Source: Methylomonas sp.
GTDB lineage: Bacteria; Pseudomonadota; Gammaproteobacteria; Methylococcales; Methylomonadaceae
Length of the DNA: 5,070 nt
Direction of reading: 5' to 3'
Assembly (NCBI GenBank): GCA_028688235.1
Contig: JAQTYP010000284.1
Location: forward strand, 1-5,070
The notes beneath the pieces were generated by a model, which did no database searches, was not told the DNA's origin, and was given only the letters and a program-made list of their open reading frames with translations. Position numbers and translations under genes: made by a program. The stretch's first letter is position 1. The number at the start of each line of letters is the position of its first letter. Positions 1-5,070 of this stretch are shown here, in pieces.

Positions 1-1
1 C

Positions 2-886
2 GCCGGCGGCGGATTCCCACAATGGAACTGCAATTGCGACAATTGCGGCCGTTATCGTAGAGGCGATTTCAACGGCAAGGCCCGCACCCAATCGTCGATC
101 GCGATCAGCACCGACGACCGCAATTGGTTGCTGTTCAACACTTCGCCGGACATCCGCGCCCAACTGGAAGCCTTTCCGGCCATCCAGCCCAAACAAGGCA
201 TACGCGACACAGGCATCAAGGCCGTCCTGCTGATAGACAGCCAGATCGACCACACCACCGGTATGCTGATGCTGCGCGAAGGCAAGCCTTTGGAAGTGTA
301 TTGCACCGAGATGGTCAAGCAGGATCTGAGCAGCGGCTTCCCGCTGTTCAACATGTTGAAAGACTATTGCACGGTCAACCACCATCCGATTGCCTGCGAC
401 GAAACCCCATTCGAGATTCCCGGCCTGGACGACATCCGCATTTACGCCCACGCCTTGAAAAGCAAGGCGCCGCCGTATTCGCCGCACCGCCACGACCCGC
501 ACGACGGCGACAACATCGGCGTAATCGTCGAGCAAATCTCGACCGGCAAGAAGCTGTATTATTCGCCGGGCCTAGGCGAAATCGAGCCTCATGTATTGCA
601 AGCGATGCTGAATGTAGACTGCCTGATGGTCGACGGCACCTTCTGGACCGACGACGAAATGGTCACCCGCAGCATCAGCCAGAAACACGCCCGCGAGATC
701 GGCCACTTGCCGCAGTCCGGTGCCGGCGGCATGATAGAAGTATTGAACGGCGTGCCGAATGCCCGCAAGATTTTGATACATATCAACAACACCAACCCGA
801 TTCTCGACGAAGATTCGCCTGAGCGTAAGACCCTGGATGCCAACGGCATCGAAGTGGCTTACGACGGTTTGGAAATCGACTTATAA
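2..886 (+). CDS. pqqB: PqqB, PQQ biosynthesis metallo-hydrolase-fold hydroxylase (5' partial)
   Basis: Seen: the frame is open from the window edge and ends at TAA 884-886, giving 294 codons. The first visible residues, AGGGFPQWNCNCDNC, are the characteristic PqqB N-terminus, so only about nine codons are missing and the full protein would be about 303 residues, normal for the family. The CxCxxC zinc-type cysteines are encoded at 29, 35 and 44. Other family signatures are DSQIDHTTG (236-262), DGTFW followed by DDEM (from 632), a GHLPQSG segment (about 700-720) and HINNTNP (779-799). Known: PqqB has a metallo-beta-lactamase fold and is reported to be an iron-dependent hydroxylase acting on the tyrosine part of the Glu-Tyr intermediate cut from PqqA, in the cytoplasm. 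It lies 13 nt upstream of pqqC. The promoter and pqqA would lie outside the window. An in-frame TTG at 128 is internal, not the start. Confidence 0.97.
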   Translation, partial: AGGGFPQWNCNCDNCGRYRRGDFNGKARTQSSIAISTDDRNWLLFNTSPDIRAQLEAFPAIQPKQGIRDTGIKAVLLIDSQIDHTTGMLMLREGKPLEVYCTEMVKQDLSSGFPLFNMLKDYCTVNHHPIACDETPFEIPGLDDIRIYAHALKSKAPPYSPHRHDPHDGDNIGVIVEQISTGKKLYYSPGLGEIEPHVLQAMLNVDCLMVDGTFWTDDEMVTRSISQKHAREIGHLPQSGAGGMIEVLNGVPNARKILIHINNTNPILDEDSPERKTLDANGIEVAYDGLEIDL

Positions 887-888
887 AC

Positions 889-895
889 AAAGGTG
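889..895 (+). promoter_or_regulatory. Ribosome binding site of pqqC
   Basis: AAAGGTG lies in the short pqqB-pqqC gap, with the AGG core six bases before the ATG at 900. It supports that start and shows that pqqC has its own initiation signal, unlike the next gene, which has no visible Shine-Dalgarno. Confidence 0.6.
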
Positions 896-899
896 TTAA

Positions 900-1628
900 A
901 TGAGCTGCTGTGATAATAAAGCCTGGTCCCGCGAGGAATTCGAAGCCAAACTGCGCGGCATGGAAAAGTACTACCACATCCATCATCCGATGCATGTGCT
1001 GATGAACGAAGGCAAACTGACCAAGGAACAGCTCCAAGGCTGGGTCGCCAACCGCTTTTATTACCAGGTGATGATTCCGATCAAGGACGCCAACATCATG
1101 GCCAACTGCCCGGACCGCGAAACCCGCGCCAAATGGGTGCAGCGCATCCTTGACCACGACGGCCACCCCGGCGACCCAGGCGGCATCGAGGCCTGGATAC
1201 AATTGGGTATCGCCGTGGGCCTGAGCCGCGAAGAGATCACCTCGCTGAAACACGTGCTGCCCGGCGTGCGTTTCGCGGTGGACGCCTACGTCAACTTCGC
1301 CTGCCGCGCCGAATGGCACGAAGCCGCCAGCTCGTCATTGACGGAACTTTTCGCGCCGAAAATTCATCAACAGCGCTTGGATAATTGGCCGGATGTCTAT
1401 CCATGGGTAGAGCAAGAAGGTTACACCTATTTCCGTAAGCGCTTGACCGAAGCCCGACGCGATGTAGAGCACGGCTTACAACTGACATTAGACTGGTATA
1501 AAACCCGCGAACAACAAGAACGCATGCTGGAGATTCTGAAATTCAAACTGGATGTGTTGTGGACCATGGCCGACGCGATGTATCTGGCCTATGTCGCCAA
1601 CATGCCGCCGTATTTCAACATCGAGTAA
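900..1628 (+). CDS. pqqC: PqqC, pyrroloquinoline-quinone synthase
   Basis: PqqC is a cofactorless oxidase that closes the ring and carries out the eight-electron oxidation of AHQQ to PQQ with O2, the last step of the pathway. The 242-residue product is close to the usual ~250 and is alpha-helical throughout. The family core is clear: YHIHHP (residues 25-30), GWVANRFYYQ (47-56), RILDHDG (82-88), ELFAPKIH (149-156) and GYTYF (174-178). Residues matching the Klebsiella active site with a constant offset of two are present: H26, R52, Y55, R82, H86, H156, R159, Y177 and K216. No key residue is missing, so it should be active. The N-terminus (MSCC) is slightly unusual in having two cysteines. The gene ends at TAA 1626-1628, two bases before the next ATG. 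In many genomes pqqD follows pqqC or is fused to it; here two Uma2-type coding regions come between. Confidence 0.98.
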   Translation: MSCCDNKAWSREEFEAKLRGMEKYYHIHHPMHVLMNEGKLTKEQLQGWVANRFYYQVMIPIKDANIMANCPDRETRAKWVQRILDHDGHPGDPGGIEAWIQLGIAVGLSREEITSLKHVLPGVRFAVDAYVNFACRAEWHEAASSSLTELFAPKIHQQRLDNWPDVYPWVEQEGYTYFRKRLTEARRDVEHGLQLTLDWYKTREQQERMLEILKFKLDVLWTMADAMYLAYVANMPPYFNIE

Positions 1629-1630
1629 TC

Positions 1631-2188
1631 ATGCAAACCGCCGAGCAACTTCGTTTCAGTACCAAGGACTATTTAGACTGGGAAGAAACCCAGGCCGAAA
1701 AGCTCGAGTTCGTCGCGGGCGAAGTGTTTGCAATGGTTGGCGCGCGTCAGGATCACGTAATCGTTTCCGGCAACATTTTCGCCGCGTTGAAACAACGTCT
1801 GCGCGGCACGCCTTGCCGGCCTTATGTTTCTGATTTGAAATTAAAAGTCGAAGCGGCCGACGCGTTTTTCTACCCCGACGTGATGGTGTCCTGCCATCCC
1901 GGCGACCTGGACAACCAGCAGTTTATTTCAAACCCTTCATTAGTCATCGAAGTGCTGTCCGATTCGACCGCCGCCTACGATAGAGGCGGCAAATTCGCCG
2001 CCTACCGAAAACTGGCGTCGTTACAGGAATACCTGATCGTCGACATCGAAGCCCGCCGCGTCGAGTGCTTTCGCCGCACCGCCGATAACGATTGGCTGCT
2101 GCACGATTATGTCGGCGAAGTCGATTGCCAACTGACCTGCTTAAGCCTTAGCCTGCCATTAGCGGAAATCTTCGAGGATATAGCCTGA
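1631..2188 (+). CDS. Uma2/DUF820-family putative nuclease, copy 1
   Basis: This 185-residue protein belongs to the Uma2 (DUF820) family, which has a PD-(D/E)XK restriction-endonuclease-like fold and is abundant in cyanobacteria; its biological role is not established. Family marks seen: AGEVFAM (residues 29-35), H42, FYPDVMV (80-86) with the predicted metal-binding D83, IEVLSDST (106-113) with E107, then YDRGGK (116-121) with K121, and a C-terminal LPLAEIFED. The catalytic set looks intact, so it is not an obvious pseudogene. The ATG at 1631 is chosen because the family N-terminus (about residue 8, RFSTKDYL) begins just after it. An in-frame ATG at 1559 would lie inside pqqC and add 24 unrelated residues. 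There is no Shine-Dalgarno before 1631, and the start is two bases after the pqqC stop, so it is probably coupled to pqqC translation. It has no known role in PQQ synthesis. Confidence 0.9.
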   Translation: MQTAEQLRFSTKDYLDWEETQAEKLEFVAGEVFAMVGARQDHVIVSGNIFAALKQRLRGTPCRPYVSDLKLKVEAADAFFYPDVMVSCHPGDLDNQQFISNPSLVIEVLSDSTAAYDRGGKFAAYRKLASLQEYLIVDIEARRVECFRRTADNDWLLHDYVGEVDCQLTCLSLSLPLAEIFEDIA

Positions 2189-2741
2189 CATGCAAACTAC
2201 CTTACAATACCGATTCAGCGCAGCTGATTATCTGATTTGGGAGGAAACCCAAGCCGAGAAGCACGAGTTCGTCGCCGGCGAAGTGTTTGCGATGACCGGA
2301 GCCCGACGAGAACACGTCGTCGTCAGCCTAAACATTGCCTCGGCACTGAAACAACAATTGCGAGACACTCCTTGCCGGGCCTATATCGCTGACCTGAAAT
2401 TGCGCGTCGAAGCCGCCGATGCGTTTTTTTATCCGGACGTGATGGTGTCTTGTCATTCGGCTGACAATAAAGCCGAACAATACCTGACTCAACCCGTCCT
2501 GATCGTCGAAGTGTTGTCCGACTCAACCGCTGCCTATGATAGGGGAGACAAATTTGCGTATTATCGCCGCTTAGATTCTTTGCAAGAATATGTAATCGTT
2601 GACATCGATAGCCGTCGAGTGGAATGTTTCCGGCGCGCAACGAACAACGAATGGCTATTGCACGATTACCAAGGCGAACACGATTGTAAATCCGACAGTC
2701 TTGGCATCAGCCTGCCGTTAGCAGAAGTTTTCGAGGATATT
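1631..2741 (+). repeat. Tandem pair of Uma2 coding units
   Basis: Units 1631-2185 and 2190-2741 encode proteins that align without gaps over 184 residues, with about 53 differences by hand count. Both units end in LPLAE(I/V)FEDI and both carry GAGGATAT at that point; after unit 1 this serves as a ribosome binding site for unit 2. GC content is about 55% in unit 1 and 51% in unit 2 (counted over 480 bases each). This fits either an old duplication in place or two related acquisitions. Confidence 0.85.
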
Positions 2742-3038
2742 GAACCCGCTGAATTAACAAAACCCATGACCATCAATCCTGATCAAGCTATCCAGTTCTC
2801 ACTCTTGCACCGCCTGCAATGGGAAGAAGCCCAGCAAAAATACGTGATTCTCTATCCCGAAGGCATGGTCGAGCTCAACCAAAGCTCGGCGGAAATCCTT
2901 AAGCTCTGCGACGGCGCGCATAATCCGGCGCAAATCGTCGCCGAGCTGGAAGCCAAATTCGAAGCAACCGGTTTGAGCAATGACATCCATAATTTCCTGA
3001 ACATCGCACTGCAAAATGGCTGGATCAAACAAGGCTAA
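2190..3038 (+). CDS. Uma2-family domain (copy 2) fused in frame to PqqD
   Basis: Seen: one uninterrupted 282-codon frame. Residues 1-184 are a second Uma2/DUF820 domain that aligns without gaps to copy 1 (about 131 of 184 identical by hand count) and keeps H42, D83, E107 and K121. Residues 185-192 (EPAELTKP) form a short linker, and residues 193-282 are a complete PqqD. The start at 2190 is one base after the copy 1 stop and has GAGG at 2174-2177 about 12 bases upstream. Known: PqqD is the RiPP-recognition chaperone that binds PqqA and presents it to PqqE; natural fusions to PqqC or PqqE are known. A Uma2 fusion is not one I know of. The linker carries out-of-frame stops at 2741 and 2750, so a single-base error or mutation could have created the fusion. 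Whether the chimera or separate PqqD is made cannot be told from sequence. Confidence 0.85.
   Translation: MQTTLQYRFSAADYLIWEETQAEKHEFVAGEVFAMTGARREHVVVSLNIASALKQQLRDTPCRAYIADLKLRVEAADAFFYPDVMVSCHSADNKAEQYLTQPVLIVEVLSDSTAAYDRGDKFAYYRRLDSLQEYVIVDIDSRRVECFRRATNNEWLLHDYQGEHDCKSDSLGISLPLAEVFEDIEPAELTKPMTINPDQAIQFSLLHRLQWEEAQQKYVILYPEGMVELNQSSAEILKLCDGAHNPAQIVAELEAKFEATGLSNDIHNFLNIALQNGWIKQG
2766..3038 (+). CDS. pqqD: PqqD, PqqA-binding peptide chaperone (C-terminal part of the fusion, or internally started)
   Basis: From the ATG at 2766 the frame encodes 90 residues, the normal length of a free PqqD. Family signatures are visible: RLQWEEAQQ (about residues 16-24 of this part), YPEGMVELN, ILKLCDG and a C-terminal GWI. 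PqqD has a winged-helix RRE fold and forms a complex with PqqA and PqqE. The ATG sits where a standalone PqqD would begin, but the bases just before it hold no Shine-Dalgarno; the nearest purine-rich GAGG (2733-2736) is about 29 bases away. So internal initiation looks weak, and PqqD may be made mainly as part of the fusion. This entry is nested in the longer coding region and marks the functional domain and an alternative start. Its 3' end overlaps pqqE by 23 bases. Confidence 0.85.
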   Translation: MTINPDQAIQFSLLHRLQWEEAQQKYVILYPEGMVELNQSSAEILKLCDGAHNPAQIVAELEAKFEATGLSNDIHNFLNIALQNGWIKQG

Positions 3039-4152
3039 GATCACCCCGCCGCGCTGGCTGCTGGCGGAACTGAGTTACAAATGCCCGCTGCAATGCCCGT
3101 ATTGCTCGAATCCATTGGATTACGCCAAGTATCCCGATGAGCTGAGTACCGACGCCTGGAAACGAGTGCTGAGCCAGGCGCGCAAGATGGGTGCGGTACA
3201 GCTCGGATTTTCCGGCGGCGAGCCGCTGACCCGGCAAGACTTGAGCGAGCTGGTGCGCTACGCGCGTGAACTGGGTTATTACTCGAACCTGATCACCTCC
3301 GGCTACGGCCTGACCGAAGACAAAATCGTCGAATTGAAACAGGCCGGCCTCGACCACATCCAGGTCAGCATTCAAGCCAGCACCCAGGAACTCAACGACC
3401 ATATCGCCGGCACTGCGACATACGAACATAAGCAGGAAGTCGCGCGACTGGTCAAGAAGCACGGCTATCCTATGGTGTTGTGCGTGGTGATCCACCGCGA
3501 GAACATCCATCAGATGCCGCAGATTTTGGAAATGGCCGAAAACCTCGGCGCCGATTATCTGGAACTGGCCAATACCCAATATTATGGTTGGGCCCACATC
3601 AACCGCGACGCCCTATTGCCGACCAAGGAACAATTCGAGGAAGCCGAAAGAATCGCCCAAGCCTACAAGGAAAAAGTCGCCGGCAAGATGAAGATTTACT
3701 ACGTGGTGCCGGATTTTTATGAAGACCGCCCGAAAGCTTGCATGAACGGCTGGGGCACGACGTTTTTAACCATCGCCCCGGACGGCACCGCCCTGCCCTG
3801 CCATTCGGCCCGGGAACTGCCGGGCCTGGATTGCCCCAACGTCAAGGATTTCAGCATCCAGGAAATCTGGAACGACTCGAAGACCTTCAACTTTTTCCGC
3901 GGCACCGAATGGATGCAGGAACCTTGCCGCAGCTGCGACGAGAAGTCCAAGGACTTTGGCGGTTGCCGCTGCCAGGCGTTCTTGTTCAACGGCGACATGT
4001 ACAGCACAGATCCGGTTTGCGACAAGTCTCCCGAACGGCATCGAATAGACGAGGCGATCGCTTCTGCACGACAAATTGCCTTATCCGGCGAAGAAAAACC
4101 GCTGATTTTCCGTAATAGCAAAAATTCGAAACGCTCTATGCCCGATGGGTGA
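3016..4152 (+). CDS. pqqE: PqqE, radical SAM/SPASM PqqA peptide cyclase
   Basis: PqqE forms the first C-C bond in PQQ synthesis, linking the conserved Glu and Tyr of PqqA with PqqD as chaperone. The product is 378 residues, normal for the family. The radical SAM cluster motif is CPLQCPYC (C23, C27, C30), followed by FSGGEPL (about 69-75). The SPASM domain contains C242, C262, C304, C307, D313, C317, C319 and C335. These match the auxiliary-cluster ligands of the Methylorubrum enzyme with a constant offset of six, including the unusual aspartate ligand. The start ATG overlaps the end of pqqD by 23 bases and lacks a clear Shine-Dalgarno, so initiation is probably coupled to pqqD translation. 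WLLAELSYKC follows at residue 14, as expected of the family. The C-terminal tail (about residues 345-378) is variable and ends at TGA 4150-4152. It is the last gene of the operon here. Confidence 0.98.
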   Translation: MAGSNKAKITPPRWLLAELSYKCPLQCPYCSNPLDYAKYPDELSTDAWKRVLSQARKMGAVQLGFSGGEPLTRQDLSELVRYARELGYYSNLITSGYGLTEDKIVELKQAGLDHIQVSIQASTQELNDHIAGTATYEHKQEVARLVKKHGYPMVLCVVIHRENIHQMPQILEMAENLGADYLELANTQYYGWAHINRDALLPTKEQFEEAERIAQAYKEKVAGKMKIYYVVPDFYEDRPKACMNGWGTTFLTIAPDGTALPCHSARELPGLDCPNVKDFSIQEIWNDSKTFNFFRGTEWMQEPCRSCDEKSKDFGGCRCQAFLFNGDMYSTDPVCDKSPERHRIDEAIASARQIALSGEEKPLIFRNSKNSKRSMPDG

Positions 4153-4281
4153 TTGGGCTCTGCGCATTCGCTGTACCGGATTTCAGTAAAGGCACACACC
4201 GACTTTCCGCTCGACACCATACTCGATAGTCAGTAAATCTATGCATTGTCTCGCGTCAATATATCGACAGCATCTCTTTAT

Positions 4282-4442
4282 GGTTCTTCCGTATTTCGTG
4301 GAGTAACAGGATAAAGAACCTGATCCATTTAGGCAAATAATAGTAACAAATTGATATTTAAGCTATATCTTTTATGACACTAACATTGAAAGCAGTTCAC
4401 TCACTCCTTTCCAGGGGCTACCCCGCGAAATACGGAATAGCC
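4282..4442. repeat. 24-base imperfect inverted repeat with 113-base interior
   Basis: The left arm 4282-4305 and the reverse complement of the right arm 4419-4442 agree at 20 of 24 positions, with a perfect 12-base core (4287-4298 against 4426-4437). Two of the four differences would be G-U pairs in + strand RNA, so the arms could pair well as RNA. Seven bases of the left arm (4282-4288) can instead pair with 4314-4320. The layout could be a MITE-like element or a structured RNA leader. I see no clear target-site duplication at its edges. Confidence 0.7.
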
Positions 4443-4448
4443 TTTTTT
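4413..4448 (+). terminator. Probable Rho-independent terminator
   Basis: GGCTA (4416-4420) pairs with TAGCC (4438-4442). Inside, CCG (4423-4425) pairs with CGG (4433-4435) across a seven-base loop, with a 2x2 mismatch between the stems. T6 (4443-4448) follows directly, and flanking AGG can pair weakly with the first Ts. It would end transcripts reading toward the flagellin gene. It lies 260 bases beyond pqqE, which is far for a simple operon terminator, so it may belong to the inverted-repeat structure or to a small RNA. Confidence 0.5.
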
Positions 4449-4706
4449 AATTACTGCGACCTCTATTCCCGCTGAAAAATTTAATCTGCGGTCAGTCCAC
4501 AAAAAACACGTAATAAATCATTTTGTTACCCTGAATTTCCGCTTACCGTTCGAGTAGTAATCCGAAGTTGGCAACGATTTAAAAATGTTCGTGATTTTTT
4601 TACTTGCAGATCATATAAGAGCTTGCGAAAAACCAACAATTAGTCAAAAAAACGTCAACCGCGATTATTTTTAACCTATATTATTGAAAATAAATATTTT
4701 TTTTAA

Positions 4707-4722
4707 TGGCACGAAAATTGTT
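4707..4722 (+). promoter_or_regulatory. Sigma-54 promoter of the flagellin gene
   Basis: TGGCACGAAAATTGTT matches the sigma-54 consensus TGGCACR-N4-TTGCW at every defined position but one (T for C in the -12 box), with exact spacing. The expected transcription start is near 4732, giving a leader of about 48 bases before the ATG. Sigma-54 control of a flagellin with an FlrC/FleQ-type activator is known for Vibrio flaA. A T-rich tract lies immediately upstream. Confidence 0.88.
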
Positions 4723-4767
4723 TGAGTGAATTTAAAAGCGGCAATGCCGGTTTCATTCAACATATCT

Positions 4768-4775
4768 CGGGAGAG
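4768..4775 (+). promoter_or_regulatory. Ribosome binding site of the flagellin gene
   Basis: CGGGAGAG lies five bases before the ATG at 4781 and decides the start. The next in-frame ATG (4793), which would give a more typical MVINTN beginning, is too far from it. Confidence 0.7.
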
Positions 4776-4780
4776 TCATC

Positions 4781-5070
4781 ATGCCATCAGCAATGGTCAT
4801 CAATACCAATATTGCATCACTCAATAGCCAGCGCATGCTCAGTAAAACCAGTGCAGCGTTGCAAACATCCATGGAAAGACTGTCTTCAGGCATGAGGGTT
4901 AATAGCGCGAAGGATGATGCGGCCGGATTGTCCATAGCCGATCGCATGACCTCACAAATACGAGGCATGACTGTTGCCATGCGCAATGCCAATGACGGTA
5001 TTTCCATGGCACAAACCGCAGAGGCAGGCATGGGAAATATTACCGAAACACTTCAAAGAATGCGAGATTT
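4781..5070 (+). CDS. Flagellin, N-terminal part (3' partial)
   Basis: Flagellin is the subunit of the flagellar filament, exported by the flagellar type III apparatus without a cleaved signal peptide. The 96 codons visible cover the D0 and early D1 helices: VINTNIASLNSQR (residues 6-18), ERLSSG (32-37), VNSAKDDAAGLSIADR (40-55), RNANDGIS (68-75), AQTAEAG (77-83) and LQRMRD (91-96). The last is the start of the conserved D1 stretch recognised by TLR5 in beta/gamma-type flagellins. The gene runs off the window, so total length, the variable domain and the C-terminal D0 are unseen. It resembles Vibrio/Shewanella-type flagellins. The N-terminus is about three residues longer than usual (MPSAMVINTN), and 11 of 96 residues are methionine. 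The sigma-54 promoter upstream indicates late-class flagellar control, separate from the pqq operon. The name fliC or flaA cannot be decided. Confidence 0.96.
   Translation, partial: MPSAMVINTNIASLNSQRMLSKTSAALQTSMERLSSGMRVNSAKDDAAGLSIADRMTSQIRGMTVAMRNANDGISMAQTAEAGMGNITETLQRMRD

Larger units (their letters stand above)
4153..4780 (+). other. AT-rich intergenic region between pqqE and flagellin
   Basis: About 630 bases with no credible gene on either strand. The first ~130 bases (4153-4281) show nothing I can name. From 4282 to 4448 lies a long inverted repeat ending in a hairpin with a T tract. From about 4449 to 4700 the sequence is increasingly AT-rich (about 22% GC in 4681-4740) and shows only weak repeats, including two GTCAA motifs 11 bases apart (4643 and 4654). 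The end holds the flagellin promoter and ribosome binding site. Confidence 0.7.

Noticed and set aside
128..886. TTG at 128 as the start of pqqB
   Set aside because: The same frame stays open to the window edge and encodes the conserved PqqB N-terminus with its CxCxxC cysteines, so the gene is truncated by the window.
783..1319. Antisense frame opposite pqqB and pqqC
   Set aside because: It mirrors the high-GC coding strand of two well-identified genes and shows no recognisable domain.
1559..1630. Upstream in-frame ATG for Uma2 copy 1
   Set aside because: It lies inside pqqC and adds 24 residues unlike the family. The ATG at 1631 gives a start matching that of copy 2 (MQT).
3025..3597. Antisense frame opposite pqqE
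   Set aside because: A complement of pqqE codons with no domain features; the sense strand is a complete radical SAM gene.
3717..4220. Antisense frame running from the spacer into pqqE
   Set aside because: Most of it is the complement of the conserved SPASM domain, and no family is recognisable.
4282..4320. GGTTCTT/AAGAACC hairpin as the pqq operon terminator
   Set aside because: Seven base pairs with a 25-base loop and no T tract after it, so it is not a terminator on its own.
4282..4442. Insertion sequence
   Set aside because: The interior is only about 113 bases with no transposase frame, and no clear target duplication is seen; at most a MITE, so kept only as an inverted repeat.
4642..4669. 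Sigma-28 flagellar promoter
   Set aside because: TCAAAAA followed by GCGATTAT loosely resembles the consensus, but spacing and -10 match are poor and a much better sigma-54 element lies nearby.

Overview
The window holds most of a pyrroloquinoline quinone (PQQ) biosynthesis operon, followed by a ~630-base AT-rich spacer and the start of a flagellin gene. All genes are on the + strand. The proteins look gammaproteobacterial. A PQQ operon next to a Vibrio-type flagellin with a sigma-54 promoter fits a motile methylotroph or methanotroph such as a Methylomonas-like member of the Methylococcales. That placement is inference from general resemblance; no search was run.

Region 1 (2-3038 and 3016-4152) is the operon: pqqB (5' end outside the window), pqqC, two tandem Uma2/DUF820-family genes, pqqD and pqqE. 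PqqE (radical SAM/SPASM) with the chaperone PqqD crosslinks Glu and Tyr of the PqqA peptide, PqqB hydroxylates the tyrosine part, and PqqC performs the final oxidation to PQQ. pqqA would be expected upstream and is not in the window. Gene spacing is tight throughout (13, 2 and 1 nt, then a 23-nt pqqD/pqqE overlap), so the set reads as one translationally coupled transcript.

The unusual part lies between pqqC and pqqE. Two Uma2 (PD-(D/E)XK nuclease-like) genes, about 71% identical in protein sequence by hand count, sit in the operon. The second runs in frame, without a stop, into PqqD, giving a predicted 282-residue Uma2-PqqD protein. Two out-of-frame TGA codons in the linker show that a single-base change would separate the two domains, so the fusion could be a recent mutation, a real chimera or a sequencing error.

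Region 2 (4153-4780) carries no credible gene. It contains a 24-base imperfect inverted repeat with about 113 bases between the arms. The right arm overlaps a hairpin followed by T6 (a likely terminator), and the left arm has an alternative pairing partner. Near its 3' end is a near-consensus sigma-54 promoter with a good ribosome binding site, driving the flagellin.

Region 3 (4781-5070) encodes the conserved N-terminal D0/D1 part of a flagellin, cut off by the window end.
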